Shown in pieces: positions 42,058-51,388 of a stretch of DNA of 64,000 bases (its first letter is position 1; each line of letters opens with the position of its first letter). This DNA comes from Fulvimarina sp040239565 (GTDB lineage: Bacteria > Pseudomonadota > Alphaproteobacteria > Rhizobiales > Rhizobiaceae), in the NCBI RefSeq assembly GCF_040239565.1, contig NZ_JBEHWS010000007.1:62001-126000 (forward strand), read 5' to 3'. The notes below the pieces were generated by a model. That model was not told the origin of the DNA, did no database searches, and worked only from the letters and a program-made list of their open reading frames with translations. Made by a program: the position numbers and the translations under genes.

Positions 42058-43686
42058 ATGGCGCGATATATCTTCATCACCGGCGGCGTGGTCTCCTCAC
42101 TCGGCAAGGGCATTGCTTCGGCAGCCCTCGGCGCACTTCTTCAGGCGCGCGGCTACCGCGTGCGCCTCAGAAAGCTTGACCCGTATCTCAACGTCGATCC
42201 GGGCACGATGAGCCCGACCCAGCACGGCGAAGTTTTCGTGACTGATGACGGGGCCGAGACTGATCTCGACCTCGGCCATTACGAGCGCTTCACCGGCCGC
42301 TCGGCCAACAAGCACGACAACGTCACGACGGGCCGCATATACCAGAACATCATCGCCAAGGAGCGGCGCGGCGACTATCTGGGCGGTACCGTACAGGTGA
42401 TCCCCCACGTCACCGACGCGATCAAGGAATTCGTCCTCGAGGGCAACGAGGACTACGACTTCGTTCTCTGCGAGATCGGCGGCACCGTTGGCGACATCGA
42501 AGCGATGCCGTTCATGGAGGCGATCCGCCAGCTCGGAAACGATCTGCCGCGTGGCGGCGCGATCTATGTCCACCTCACGCTGATGCCGTTCATTCCGGCG
42601 GCGGGCGAGTTGAAGACCAAACCCACCCAGCATTCCGTGCGCGAACTGCGCGCCATCGGCATCCAGCCGGACATCCTCCTCGTGCGCGCGGACCGACCGA
42701 TCCCGGCCGACGAGCGGCGCAAGATGAGCCTTTTCTGCAATGTCCGCCCGACGGCGGTCATTCAGGCGCTCGATGTTGCGACGATCTACGATGTGCCGAT
42801 CGCCTATCACAACGAGGGCCTCGATTCGGAGGTGCTCGCCGCCTTCGGCATCGATCCTGCACCGAAGCCCCAGCTTCAGCTCTGGCATCAGGTGGTCGAC
42901 AATATCCGCAATCCGGAGGGCGAGGTCACGATCGCCATCGTCGGCAAATATACCGACCTCAAGGATGCCTATAAGTCGCTCATCGAGGCGCTTCAGCATG
43001 GCGGCATCGCGAACCGCGTGCGCGTCAAGCTCGACTGGATCCCGTCGGAAGTCTTCGAGAAAGAGGACCCGGCCCCCTATCTCGAGCGCGTCAACGGCAT
43101 TCTCGTTCCCGGAGGCTTCGGCGAGCGCGGCTCGGAGGGCAAGATCCTGGCGGCCGGCTTCGCGCGCGAGCGCAACGTGCCCTATTTCGGCATCTGCTTC
43201 GGCATGCAGATGGCGGTGATCGAGGCAGCCCGATCCCTTGCCGGCATCGAAAAGGCGTCCTCCACCGAATTCGGCGAGACGTCGGAGCCCATCGTCGGTC
43301 TGATGACCGAATGGCTGAAGGGCAATGAGCTCGAACAGCGCGCGGCCGAAGGCGATCTGGGCGGCACGATGCGGCTCGGGGCCTACAAAGCAGCTCTGAA
43401 GGACGGCTCGCGCATCGCCGAGATCTACGGCGACACCGAAATCAGCGAACGCCATCGTCATCGCTACGAGGTCAACCGCGCCTATCGCGAACGCCTCGAA
43501 GAGGCTGGCATGATCTTCGCCGGCATGTCCCCGGACGGCCTTTTGCCGGAGACGGTCGAACTCCCGGACCATCCCTGGTTCATCGGCGTGCAGTACCACC
43601 CCGAGCTGAAATCACGGCCCTTCGAGCCCCACCCGCTCTTTACGAGCTTCATCCACGCGGCGGTCGAACGAAGCCGGCTGGTCTGA
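42058..43686 (+). CDS. pyrG: CTP synthase
   Basis: A 542-residue enzyme converting UTP to CTP with glutamine. The synthase domain starts ARYIFITGGVVSSLGKGI, with DPYLNVDPGTMSP, EVFVTDDGAETDLDLGHYERF and CEIGGTVGDIE. The class I glutaminase domain has GGFGERGSEGK, the nucleophile Cys in YFGICFGMQ near residue 380, and the final His/Glu in QYHPE. ATG at 42058 is family-like; an upstream start at 42016 would add 14 residues. Confidence 0.97.
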   Translation: MARYIFITGGVVSSLGKGIASAALGALLQARGYRVRLRKLDPYLNVDPGTMSPTQHGEVFVTDDGAETDLDLGHYERFTGRSANKHDNVTTGRIYQNIIAKERRGDYLGGTVQVIPHVTDAIKEFVLEGNEDYDFVLCEIGGTVGDIEAMPFMEAIRQLGNDLPRGGAIYVHLTLMPFIPAAGELKTKPTQHSVRELRAIGIQPDILLVRADRPIPADERRKMSLFCNVRPTAVIQALDVATIYDVPIAYHNEGLDSEVLAAFGIDPAPKPQLQLWHQVVDNIRNPEGEVTIAIVGKYTDLKDAYKSLIEALQHGGIANRVRVKLDWIPSEVFEKEDPAPYLERVNGILVPGGFGERGSEGKILAAGFARERNVPYFGICFGMQMAVIEAARSLAGIEKASSTEFGETSEPIVGLMTEWLKGNELEQRAAEGDLGGTMRLGAYKAALKDGSRIAEIYGDTEISERHRHRYEVNRAYRERLEEAGMIFAGMSPDGLLPETVELPDHPWFIGVQYHPELKSRPFEPHPLFTSFIHAAVERSRLV

Positions 43687-43716
43687 TTTCGACGCCGGAA
43701 ATTTGGAAGGATTTCC

Positions 43717-44550
43717 ATGCGCCAGCTCGATCATGTCGTCATGCCGTTCGCCGGGCTTTCCGATGCGCGCGCCTTCTTCGAAAGCCTCGGCTTCACCGTC
43801 GCGGCGGATGCGCAGCATCCGTTCGGCACGGGGAACGCCTGCATCTATTTTGCCGATGGCCTCTTCATCGAGCCGCTTGCCCGTGTTGATGAAAACGCTT
43901 GCGCAGCGGCGGATCGGAGCGGCAATCTCTTCGTGCGCCGGGATGCAGCCTTTCGGGAGAACCATCCGGCCGCCTTTTCGGGGCTTGCACTGAAGTCCGG
44001 GGATGTGCTGGCCGATCGCGAGAGCCTCGCGCTCGTCGGGCTCGCCGAAGAGGCGACGGTCGATTTCGAACGGACGCTGACCCTGGCTGACGGCACCACG
44101 GGCGAACTCGCCTTTCGCCTCGCCTTCGTGAAAGATTTTGCACCCCGGGCACCGAGCGTCTTCCTGTGCGAGCAGCGCCACAGCACACAAATCGATCGCA
44201 ACGCTCTCACCCAACACGCGAACGGCGCATCGGGCATTTCCGCCGTCGAATTTGCGACGACCGATCTCGATGCCGCTGAAGCCTATCTGGCCGCCACCCT
44301 CGGTGGCGAGGGAGAGGAAGATGAGGATGGCGTGATCCGCTTCTCTCTGCCGAACGGCGTCGTTACCCTGGTCGAGGTCGGCGGCGAAGGCGTTCCTTCG
44401 TTTTCGCTGAGCGCCATCACCATCGCAACCGCCGATCCCACCGCCCTGAAGAGATGCCTTGAAACGAATGGCGTCGACTTCGAGGCGGAAAACGATAGTT
44501 TTGCCATCACCTGCCCGAACGGTGCGGGCCGAATCGCATTTTCCGGCTGA
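43717..44550 (+). CDS. VOC (glyoxalase-like) family protein
   Basis: A 277-residue protein with two vicinal-oxygen-chelate half folds. The first begins RQLDHVVMPFAGLSDARAFFESLGF, a typical beta-alpha-beta start, and the second covers about residues 165-277 (ISAVEFATTDLDAAEAYL). It resembles glyoxalase_3-type proteins of rhizobia. The substrate is unknown, and the metal ligand set is not clear by eye. It lies 30 bases after pyrG and eight before kdsA, so it is probably cotranscribed. Confidence 0.75.
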   Translation: MRQLDHVVMPFAGLSDARAFFESLGFTVAADAQHPFGTGNACIYFADGLFIEPLARVDENACAAADRSGNLFVRRDAAFRENHPAAFSGLALKSGDVLADRESLALVGLAEEATVDFERTLTLADGTTGELAFRLAFVKDFAPRAPSVFLCEQRHSTQIDRNALTQHANGASGISAVEFATTDLDAAEAYLAATLGGEGEEDEDGVIRFSLPNGVVTLVEVGGEGVPSFSLSAITIATADPTALKRCLETNGVDFEAENDSFAITCPNGAGRIAFSG

Positions 44551-44558
44551 ATGATCCA

Positions 44559-45392
44559 ATGAACCTCATCAACAACAAGGTCGCGGCAGCGTCCGTGAAC
44601 TTCGCCAACGACAAGCCCCTGGCGCTGATCGCAGGCCCCTGCCAGATGGAAAGCCGCGACCATGCGATGATGATCGCCGAGCGGATGAAGCGGATCACCG
44701 AGGACCTCGGCATCGGTTATGTCTTCAAGGCGAGCTTCGACAAGGCGAACCGCACGAGCCTGAAGGGCCGTCGCGGCATCGGGCTCGGCGAGGCCCTGCC
44801 TGTCTTCGAGGAAATCCGTGATCAGCTTCAGCTCCCGGTGGTGACGGACGTCCATACCGAAGAGCAGTGCGAGGAAGCGGGCAAAGTCTGCGACATTCTC
44901 CAGATCCCGGCCTTCCTCTGCCGCCAGACGGACCTCCTGATCGCCGCCGCGAAGACCGGCTGCGTCGTCAACATCAAGAAGGGCCAGTTCCTCGCGCCCT
45001 GGGACATGAAGAACGTCCTCGCCAAGGTGACGGAGAGCGGCAATCCCAATGTCCTCCTCACCGAGCGCGGCGTCTCCTTCGGTTACAACACGCTGGTCTC
45101 CGACTTCCGCGCCCTGCCGATCATGGCCGAGACCGGCGCGCCGGTCGTCTTCGACGCCACCCATTCGGTGCAGCAACCCGGCGGCCAGGGCGGCTCCTCA
45201 GGCGGCGAGCGCCGCTTCGTCGAGACGCTGGCGCGCGCTGCGGTCGCGGTTGGCGTGGCTGGGCTCTTCATCGAGACCCACGACGATCCGGACAACGCGC
45301 CATCCGACGGGCCGAATATGGTGCGGCTTGACCGGATGCCGGAGCTGCTAGGTCGGCTGAAGGCGCTGGACGAACTGGTGAAGGGATTTTGA
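44559..45392 (+). CDS. kdsA: 3-deoxy-8-phosphooctulonate synthase
   Basis: A 277-residue KDO-8-phosphate synthase for lipopolysaccharide core synthesis. Key segments: IAGPCQMESRDHAMMIAE near residue 24, FKASFDKANRTS, DVHTEEQCEEAG, KKGQFLAPWDMKNV and FDATHSVQQPGG. The Cys in AGPCQMES (Cys28), in place of the Asn of the E. coli enzyme, marks it as the metal-dependent class. It is encoded just after the VOC gene. Confidence 0.96.
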   Translation: MNLINNKVAAASVNFANDKPLALIAGPCQMESRDHAMMIAERMKRITEDLGIGYVFKASFDKANRTSLKGRRGIGLGEALPVFEEIRDQLQLPVVTDVHTEEQCEEAGKVCDILQIPAFLCRQTDLLIAAAKTGCVVNIKKGQFLAPWDMKNVLAKVTESGNPNVLLTERGVSFGYNTLVSDFRALPIMAETGAPVVFDATHSVQQPGGQGGSSGGERRFVETLARAAVAVGVAGLFIETHDDPDNAPSDGPNMVRLDRMPELLGRLKALDELVKGF

Positions 45393-45460
45393 AGCCGTAG
45401 TCCGATTTCAAGCTTTCACGAGCAAACCGCGCAGCCCGCACTCCAATCTAAGGAAATCAG

Positions 45461-45856
45461 TTGACGTGTTACATCGCGCTTCTCCACAAGGATGAAGGAA
45501 CCGATTACGGCGTTTGTTTCCCCGATTTCCCGGGTTGCACATCCGCAGGGAGCGATATGGAAGAAGCGCTTGAACACGCGGAAGAAGCGCTCGCACTCCA
45601 CACGACCGCGATGATCGAAGAAGGGTACGAAATCCCCGAACCCTCGTCCCTCCAAGTGGTCATGTCCGATCTCGAAAACCGAGACGGTGTTGCGGCGCTC
45701 GTCAGGCTTCCCTCTCAAATTGACCCGCTTGTTCGGATCGGAATTTCGATTCCGGTCGAGGAAGTCCGCCATATCGACGACTACGCGGAAAGCCACGGCT
45801 TGCGGCGCTCGGAAGTCCTGGCGATGGCGGTCAGGAAGACAGTCGGCATCGAGTGA
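45461..45856 (+). CDS. HicB-family antitoxin, no HicA partner found
   Basis: A 131-residue protein: N-terminal HicB fold (YIALLHKDEGTDYGVCFPDFPGCTSAG, then EALEHAEEALALHTTAMIEEG) and a C-terminal ribbon-helix-helix DNA-binding part (VRIGISIPVEEVRHIDDYAESHG, LRRSEVLAMAV). HicB normally pairs with the small RNA-cleaving toxin HicA. Neither the 68 bases upstream nor the 140 downstream can hold a HicA gene. The start is TTG at 45461 with AAGGA upstream. It may have become a plain regulator. Confidence 0.85.
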   Translation: MTCYIALLHKDEGTDYGVCFPDFPGCTSAGSDMEEALEHAEEALALHTTAMIEEGYEIPEPSSLQVVMSDLENRDGVAALVRLPSQIDPLVRIGISIPVEEVRHIDDYAESHGLRRSEVLAMAVRKTVGIE

Positions 45857-45996
45857 TCTCGAAAGGCGCGAAATGCCGTCTTGGCTGGGGGGATGGGGAC
45901 CGATTTCGCCCCCGCCCGCTGTTCATCACAGGTCCGTTGCCCTAGAAGCATGGCCGAAATCGTCTTACGCAAACGCTCTCCGCGAGGAACACCCCC

Positions 45997-47277
45997 ATGA
46001 CCGCCATCATCGACATTATCGGCCGTGAGATTCTCGACAGCCGGGGCAACCCGACCGTCGAGGTGGACGTGGTCCTCGAAGACGGCTCCATGGGCCGCGC
46101 GGCGGTCCCGTCGGGTGCGTCGACCGGGGCTTACGAGGCGGTCGAACTGCGCGATGCCGACGAGCGCTACATGGGCAAAGGCGTCCAGAAGGCGGTCTAT
46201 GCGGTCAACAACGAGATCGCCGAAGAGATCGTCGGCATGGAGGCCGAAGACCAGCTGATGGTCGATGCCGCGCTCTCCGATCTCGACGGCACCGACAACA
46301 AGAGCCGCATCGGCGCGAACGCCATTCTCGGCGTTTCCCTCGCCATCGCCAAAGCCGCGGCCGAGTCCGCCGGCCTGCCGCTCTACCGCTATGTGGGCGG
46401 CCCGTCGGCCCACGTCCTGCCCGTTCCGATGATGAACATCGTCAATGGCGGGGCGCACGCTGACAACCCGATCGACTTTCAGGAATTCATGATCATGCCT
46501 GTCGGCGCGGAGCGGTTCTCCGACGCCCTGCGCATGGGGGCCGAGACCTTCCACACCCTGAAGAAGATGCTGAAGGATGCCGGCCACAACACGAATGTGG
46601 GCGACGAGGGCGGTTTCGCGCCGAGCCTTGGCTCGCCGAAGGAAGCGCTCGACTTCATCATGAAGGCGGTCGAGAAGGCTGGCTACAAGCCGGGCGACGA
46701 CATGTTCATCGCGCTCGATTGCGCTGCGACCGAGTTCTGCGAGGACGGCACTTATGATCTCGCCGGCGAGGGCCGCAAGCTCTCAGCCGACGACATGGCC
46801 GGCTATCTGAAGGAGCTCTCCGACGCCTATCCGATCATCTCGATCGAGGACGGCCTCGACGAGGACGACTGGGACGGCTGGACCAAGCTGACCAAGGCGA
46901 TCGGCTCGAAGGTGCAACTCGTCGGCGACGATCTCTTCGTCACGAATTCCAAGCGCCTGAAGAAGGGCATCGAGATGGGCGCAGCCAACTCGATCCTCGT
47001 TAAGGTCAACCAGATCGGCTCGTTGTCCGAGACCCTCGACGCGGTCTCCGTCGCCCACCGGGCCGGCTACACTGCTGTCATGTCCCACCGCTCGGGCGAA
47101 ACGGAAGATTCCACCATTGCCGACCTGGCGGTCGCGACGAATTGCGGACAGATCAAGACCGGCTCGCTCGCCCGCTCGGACCGGGTCGCCAAGTACAACC
47201 AGCTTCTTCGCATCGAGGAAGAGCTCGGCAGCCAGGCCGAATACGCCGGCCGCAGCATCCTGCGCTTAGGCCGGTAA
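45997..47277 (+). CDS. eno: Enolase
   Basis: A 426-residue glycolytic enzyme. ILDSRGNPTVEVDV at the N-terminus, PSGASTGAYEA loop, NIVNGGAHADNPIDFQEFMI, GDEGGFAPSL with catalytic Glu, IEDGLDEDDWDGW, VGDDLFVTN and the late SHRSGETEDS are all present. It follows the HicB gene after 140 bases with its own upstream region, and is closed by a terminator. Confidence 0.97.
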   Translation: MTAIIDIIGREILDSRGNPTVEVDVVLEDGSMGRAAVPSGASTGAYEAVELRDADERYMGKGVQKAVYAVNNEIAEEIVGMEAEDQLMVDAALSDLDGTDNKSRIGANAILGVSLAIAKAAAESAGLPLYRYVGGPSAHVLPVPMMNIVNGGAHADNPIDFQEFMIMPVGAERFSDALRMGAETFHTLKKMLKDAGHNTNVGDEGGFAPSLGSPKEALDFIMKAVEKAGYKPGDDMFIALDCAATEFCEDGTYDLAGEGRKLSADDMAGYLKELSDAYPIISIEDGLDEDDWDGWTKLTKAIGSKVQLVGDDLFVTNSKRLKKGIEMGAANSILVKVNQIGSLSETLDAVSVAHRAGYTAVMSHRSGETEDSTIADLAVATNCGQIKTGSLARSDRVAKYNQLLRIEEELGSQAEYAGRSILRLGR

Positions 47278-47310
47278 GAGCGGCGGCGACAAACCACAAT
47301 TCGGCACCTG

Positions 47311-47344
47311 AAAAAGCCCGGGCCGGAGACGGCGCGGGCTTTTT
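47311..47344 (+). terminator. Intrinsic terminator after eno
   Basis: A 10-bp stem AAAAAGCCCG (47311-47320) / CGGGCTTTTT (47335-47344) with a GC-rich 14-base loop, AAAAA on the left arm and TTTTT on the right. This layout can work in both directions and could also end the convergent response-regulator gene. Confidence 0.85.
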
Positions 47345-47381
47345 ATTGCGATTTGGATGTTCGCAATAAGCTGCGATAACG

Positions 47382-47783
47382 TCAGGCGCAGACCGCTGCC
47401 GAGTGCGGCTCAGGTCCGCCTGCGGCCAGGATCTCACCGACGCGCATGCGCACGTCACCGATGGCGAACGGCTTGTCGAGCACATCCTCGATGATTTTGC
47501 TCAGTTCGGTGGCCGCTTCCTTCTGCTCGGCATAGCCGGTCATGAGGAGGATCTTGATGTTCGGCCATTTCTGCGCAGCCTCGTGGGCGAGCTCGATGCC
47601 CGTCATCGCTGGCATGCGGATGTCGGATAGGATCAGGTCGAAGCGACCGCCGGCTTCGTCCAGAAGATCGAGGGCTTCCTCGCCATCCTCGGCTTCGGAA
47701 ACGTCATGACCGTCCATGCGAAGCGCACGTGCGACGAGATGGCGGACCGCCTGTTCGTCCTCCGCGATCAAAATGTTCGCCAT
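47382..47783 (-). CDS. Single-domain response regulator
   Basis: A 133-residue receiver-only protein: acidic pocket in ANILIAEDEQAVRHLV, phosphoacceptor Asp in LILSDIRMPAMTGIEL near residue 52, Thr/Ser switch in ILLMTGYAEQ and Lys in VLDKPFAIGDV. There is no output domain, so it must act by protein contact, like CpdR or DivK of the alphaproteobacterial cell-cycle network. I cannot say which. ATG at 47783 has GGAGG eight bases upstream; a GTG nine bases earlier abuts that site. It is convergent with eno. Confidence 0.85.
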   Translation of the reverse strand: MANILIAEDEQAVRHLVARALRMDGHDVSEAEDGEEALDLLDEAGGRFDLILSDIRMPAMTGIELAHEAAQKWPNIKILLMTGYAEQKEAATELSKIIEDVLDKPFAIGDVRMRVGEILAAGGPEPHSAAVCA

Positions 47784-48105
47784 GATCTGCACCTCCGATG
47801 CCGGCTTCGATATTCACCTCGAAACCGAATTTGTTTGCCAGACACACGCTTCGGTTCGATGATGGCGACAATGAGTCTAGTCGAGTCGCCCCAACGCATT
47901 TCAACACTTTGTGAAGCGCAGGTCGGTCTTTAGGGTCAAAAATTGCACGCCGAAGCTGACCCGGAACTGTATTGCCGCCTATTGAACCGAAGAACAGGTC
48001 GTTTTCCACAGCTTCTCCATCGCAAGTCTAAGGCCTTCAAATCGCGTGGAAAACGCTGAAGACCGGTAGCTCTCATAAACCTGGTCATGCTCTCTCCAGA
48101 GCCGC
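47784..48105. other. 322-base gap between response regulator and hpt, no gene supported
   Basis: This stretch should hold the promoter of the response regulator (minus strand) and the 3' untranslated end of hpt. A short minus-strand frame overlaps the regulator but has no family features. I see no strong terminator, RNA gene or repeat. Confidence 0.5.
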
Positions 48106-48651
48106 TTATTCTTCGACGAGATATCCGATGAATGGCAGTTCGCGAAACCGATAGCCCGCGTCGAGGCCATAGCCGACGACGAACTTGTCCGGACAAGAAA
48201 AGCCGACATGATCGGCCTCGATCTCCACCTTGCGGTGACCGGGCTTGTCGAGAAGGACCGCGAGACGCACCGATCTTGCCCCGCGCTCCCACATCAGCTT
48301 CTGAGCAAGTGCGACCGTGCGCCCGCTCTCCAGAATATCCTCGATCAGGATTACGTCGCGACCGTCCACCGGCCGCTCGATATCGCGGAAGAGGCGAACC
48401 TCTCCGCCTTCGGTGCCGGCGCCATAGCTCGACAGCGAGATAAACTCCACCTCGGCCGCGATGCCCTTCGTGCTCAAGGCGCGCATAAGGTCGGCGGTGA
48501 AGACAAAGGCGCCTTTCAGAACCGAAACCAGCATCAGATTGCCGGCGTCGTCGCCGTAATGTGCCGCAATTTCCTCGGCGATCCGATCGACCTCGGTCTT
48601 GATCTGGTCTTCGCCGAAGAGTTCGAGGACGGTGCGTCCGTGTCGTCTCAT
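48106..48651 (-). CDS. hpt: Hypoxanthine phosphoribosyltransferase
   Basis: A 181-residue purine-salvage enzyme. The PRPP-binding motif VILIEDILESGRT is near residue 100; VLKGAFVFTADLMR and the late DKFVVGYGLDAGYRFRELPFIGYL are typical for Hpt. It forms hypoxanthine/guanine nucleotides from the free bases. Its ATG overlaps the stop of the upstream DUF3426-like gene by four bases, so they are co-translated. Confidence 0.95.
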   Translation of the reverse strand: MRRHGRTVLELFGEDQIKTEVDRIAEEIAAHYGDDAGNLMLVSVLKGAFVFTADLMRALSTKGIAAEVEFISLSSYGAGTEGGEVRLFRDIERPVDGRDVILIEDILESGRTVALAQKLMWERGARSVRLAVLLDKPGHRKVEIEADHVGFSCPDKFVVGYGLDAGYRFRELPFIGYLVEE

Positions 48652-49391
48652 CTCAAATTTCCATTGGTCGGAGCAGCCGGTCGCAGTGAGAGTTCGAGCC
48701 GCCCTTTCATATCGTCAGGCAAGAGGACGGAAGAAGAAAAGCCAAGCCGCTCGCCAGTTCTCAGCGCGCTGCGTGTCACTTCGATCCGCCGCACCACGCG
48801 TCCGCCTTCGCCATCAGTCAGCACGATCTCGATCGGCGGCACAGTCTGATCGCTTGCAGCGTTCGAGACTTCGCCTGTCAGCGTCAGCACTGACGCGCCC
48901 TCTCTGGCGAGGAGATCTGCTTTGATGTTCGAAACATCGAGCCCGTTTCCAAGCGAAGCGTCGCGTGCGCTCGTCGAAATGCGCGCTGCCACCGCGCCGC
49001 CTGCGAGATCAAAGAGATTGGGTAGAATGAAGAGAACCGCCATCACCACCCCTGCGATACAGGCGATCTTCAGCGGGGCATTGGAGGGGGGCGCAATCTC
49101 CTCGTCAGGCGCATCGTCGGCCGGCTTTGCGTCGCCATGGCGAAATAGATCCACCTCCGGCTCTGGGCGGCGTCCGAAGAACGTGGTCCGCTTTCCCGCT
49201 TCACCTTCGAGCGTCTGAGACGGCTCCGTCCAGCGTGGTGTGCCGAGAGGTCGGTAGCCGGCGCTTCGCGATAAGCGGTTGCGTGGCGCTGCCTCGTCGA
49301 GTCGCCGCGCATGGCCTTCGATCACGAGCGGCTTGCGCGGTCGCTCGCTCCGCCGCCGGTCGTTTGGTGTCTTCATCGCGTGATCGCTCAT
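48648..49391 (-). CDS. Single-pass membrane protein, DUF3426-like
   Basis: About 247 residues. The N-terminal 110 residues are polar, basic and probably disordered. Then comes one membrane helix (LKIACIAGVVMAVLFILPNLF) and a C-terminal extracytoplasmic beta domain (LTLTGEVSNAASDQTVPPIEIVLTDGEGG) of the kind seen in DUF3426 proteins next to ftsE in rhizobia. Those usually carry an N-terminal MJ0042 zinc ribbon, and I see no Cys pairs here. The start is uncertain: ATG 49391, GTG 49418 and ATG 49376 are all possible. It is divergent from ftsE. Confidence 0.65.
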   Translation of the reverse strand: MSDHAMKTPNDRRRSERPRKPLVIEGHARRLDEAAPRNRLSRSAGYRPLGTPRWTEPSQTLEGEAGKRTTFFGRRPEPEVDLFRHGDAKPADDAPDEEIAPPSNAPLKIACIAGVVMAVLFILPNLFDLAGGAVAARISTSARDASLGNGLDVSNIKADLLAREGASVLTLTGEVSNAASDQTVPPIEIVLTDGEGGRVVRRIEVTRSALRTGERLGFSSSVLLPDDMKGRLELSLRPAAPTNGNLR

Positions 49392-49625
49392 CGGATCGGC
49401 CTGTTTTGCCGACTTCACTTAAAGAGCCTATACCAAGCATTCAAAGCTCGTGCGAGGCTCACGCAGGGTGGGCGGACGATAGTTCGCCGATGCGGCCTTC
49501 ACCTGAGGATGGAGGGCCTGCTTGCCCCGGATATCCGTAAGCTGAAATCGTCGGAGTTTCGCCGCTTTTTCCGCCAAGGTCGCGGGCAGTAGAAACGGTC
49601 AGAGACTTTAGGAAAGCGGCGTTTC

Positions 49626-50285
49626 GTGATCAGGTTCGATAATGTCGGTTTGCGCTACGACGCCGGGGAGGAGATCCTGCGCGATCTCAACTTCGAAATT
49701 CGGAAGCAGTCCTTCCAGTTTCTCACCGGCCCCTCCGGTGCGGGAAAGACAAGCCTTTTGCGGATGCTTTTCCTCGCGCTGCGGCCGACACGTGGTTCGA
49801 TCAGCGTGCTCGACCGCGACGTCTCGACGCTCTCGCGGCGGGATCTTCCATCGATCCGCCGCCGTATCGGCATCGTCTTTCAGGATTTTCGTCTTCTCGA
49901 TCATCTGACGACTTTCGAGAACATTGCGTTGCCGCTCAGGGTGCGGGGCCGGTCCGAGGAGAGCTATCGCCAGGACGTCGTCGACCTCATCGAATGGGTC
50001 GGGCTTGGCGCACGCATGAACGCCTTTCCGGTCACGATGTCGGGCGGCGAGAAACAGCGCGCGGCGATCGCCCGCGCGCTCATCGATCAGCCCGACATCC
50101 TGCTTGCCGACGAACCGACGGGAAACGTCGACCCGCCGATGGCTCGCCGACTGCTCCGCCTCTTCCTAGAGCTCAACCGAACCGGAACCGCCGTCGTCAT
50201 CGCGACCCATGATTTCGGCCTGATGGATCAGATCGGCGCGCGTCGTCTCATGCTGGAGGAGGGGCGTCTTGCGATCCAAGACTGA
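49626..50285 (+). CDS. ftsE: Cell division ATP-binding protein FtsE
   Basis: A 219-residue ABC ATPase. Walker A GPSGAGKTSLL near residue 36, Q-loop in FQDFRLLDHLTTFENI, signature MSGGEKQRAAIARAL, Walker B ILLADEPTGNVD and switch His in IATHDFGL. FtsEX regulates septal peptidoglycan hydrolases. The start is GTG at 49626. The stop lies inside the ftsX start region (17-base overlap). Confidence 0.94.
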   Translation: MIRFDNVGLRYDAGEEILRDLNFEIRKQSFQFLTGPSGAGKTSLLRMLFLALRPTRGSISVLDRDVSTLSRRDLPSIRRRIGIVFQDFRLLDHLTTFENIALPLRVRGRSEESYRQDVVDLIEWVGLGARMNAFPVTMSGGEKQRAAIARALIDQPDILLADEPTGNVDPPMARRLLRLFLELNRTGTAVVIATHDFGLMDQIGARRLMLEEGRLAIQD

Positions 50286-51267
50286 CTATGTGGCGGTTCT
50301 CCAGCCGGTCTTCGATCGCATCCGTGATCTTCTCGCGCGCCGCAAGGCCGAGCGCCAGGCACCCATCGTCCCGTCTTCGAGCGTATCTGGCCGCGCACTC
50401 GTCATCACCGTCGCGATCATGACCTTCCTCGCCAGCCTCACGGTTGGCGCCGTTACCCTCGTCTCGGAAACAGCGGAGGACTGGCAGAACGACATTTCGC
50501 AGGAAATTACGGTCCAGATCATTCCGCGCGAAGGTCTCGCCATGGACGCGGCGCTCGAGACGGTAGAGCAGATCGCGCGTGAAACGTCTGGTGTGACCAG
50601 CGCGTCCCGGCTCACCGACGCAGCGACTTCGCGGCTTCTTGAGCCATGGCTCGGTGCCGAGCTCGAATTGACCGAATTGCCGGTTCCGCGCCTCGTCGTG
50701 ATTTCCATCGATGGCGACGCTCCGCCGGATTTCGATGAACTTCGAGCCGAGTTGCAGGAGGCGGTTCCGCAGGCCGAGCTCGATGACCACCGCGCCTGGG
50801 TATCGCGCCTCGTCGCCATGGCCAATGCAATGATCCTCACCGGCGCGGGGGTTCTCGTTCTCGTTCTCGTCGCGACAGCGCTGACCGTCGTGTTTGCAAC
50901 GCGCGGCGCGATGGCCGGCAATCGGCAGATCGTCGAGGTGCTGCATTTCGTCGGCGCCCGCTCCGAATTCATCGCCGAGCAGTTCCAATGGCATTTTCTG
51001 CGGATGGGCCTCATCGGGGCGCTGGCCGGTGGTGCCTTTGCGATCATTCTCTTCTGGACGATGGGACTCTGGACGGCCAGCAATCAGGCACGGCCCGAGG
51101 CCGATCAGATATCCGCGCTGTTCGGCTCTTTTGCGATTGGCTGGACAGGCTATCTCGGCGTCGCGCTGCTCATCGCGATCATCGGGCTTTTGACAGCTTT
51201 AACGTCGAGGTTCACAGTTCTGAAACAGCTTTCGCTGATCGATATGCTATCGCCTGTGGAAAACTAA
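50269..51267 (+). CDS. ftsX: Cell division permease FtsX
   Basis: A 332-residue membrane subunit with four helices: ALVITVAIMTFLASLTVGAVT near residue 45, then a periplasmic loop of about 110 residues (DWQNDISQEITVQIIPREG onward), and three helices in the C-terminal half. The start is TTG at 50269, reading into the end of ftsE; translational coupling is likely. It partners FtsE at the divisome. Confidence 0.9.
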   Translation: MRSKTDYVAVLQPVFDRIRDLLARRKAERQAPIVPSSSVSGRALVITVAIMTFLASLTVGAVTLVSETAEDWQNDISQEITVQIIPREGLAMDAALETVEQIARETSGVTSASRLTDAATSRLLEPWLGAELELTELPVPRLVVISIDGDAPPDFDELRAELQEAVPQAELDDHRAWVSRLVAMANAMILTGAGVLVLVLVATALTVVFATRGAMAGNRQIVEVLHFVGARSEFIAEQFQWHFLRMGLIGALAGGAFAIILFWTMGLWTASNQARPEADQISALFGSFAIGWTGYLGVALLIAIIGLLTALTSRFTVLKQLSLIDMLSPVEN

Positions 51268-51388
51268 GTCCTATATTCCTCAGACAAACCAAAGACGCAG
51301 GTCCGGCATCAGCCTGCGATTCTAGGCTCCACGCGATTGAGACGCGTACCGAACGGAGACGTTGAGACACGATGTCGATGGGGCAAAC

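Noticed and set aside
42097..43599. 500-codon minus-strand frame opposite pyrG
   Set aside because: Antisense shadow; pyrG motifs are complete on the plus strand.
45393..45460. HicA toxin remnant upstream of HicB
   Set aside because: The 68 bases do not translate to HicA C-terminal sequence in any frame I tried.
47704..48009. 101-codon minus-strand frame in the gap before the response regulator
   Set aside because: Overlaps the regulator start and its ribosome site, with no family features.
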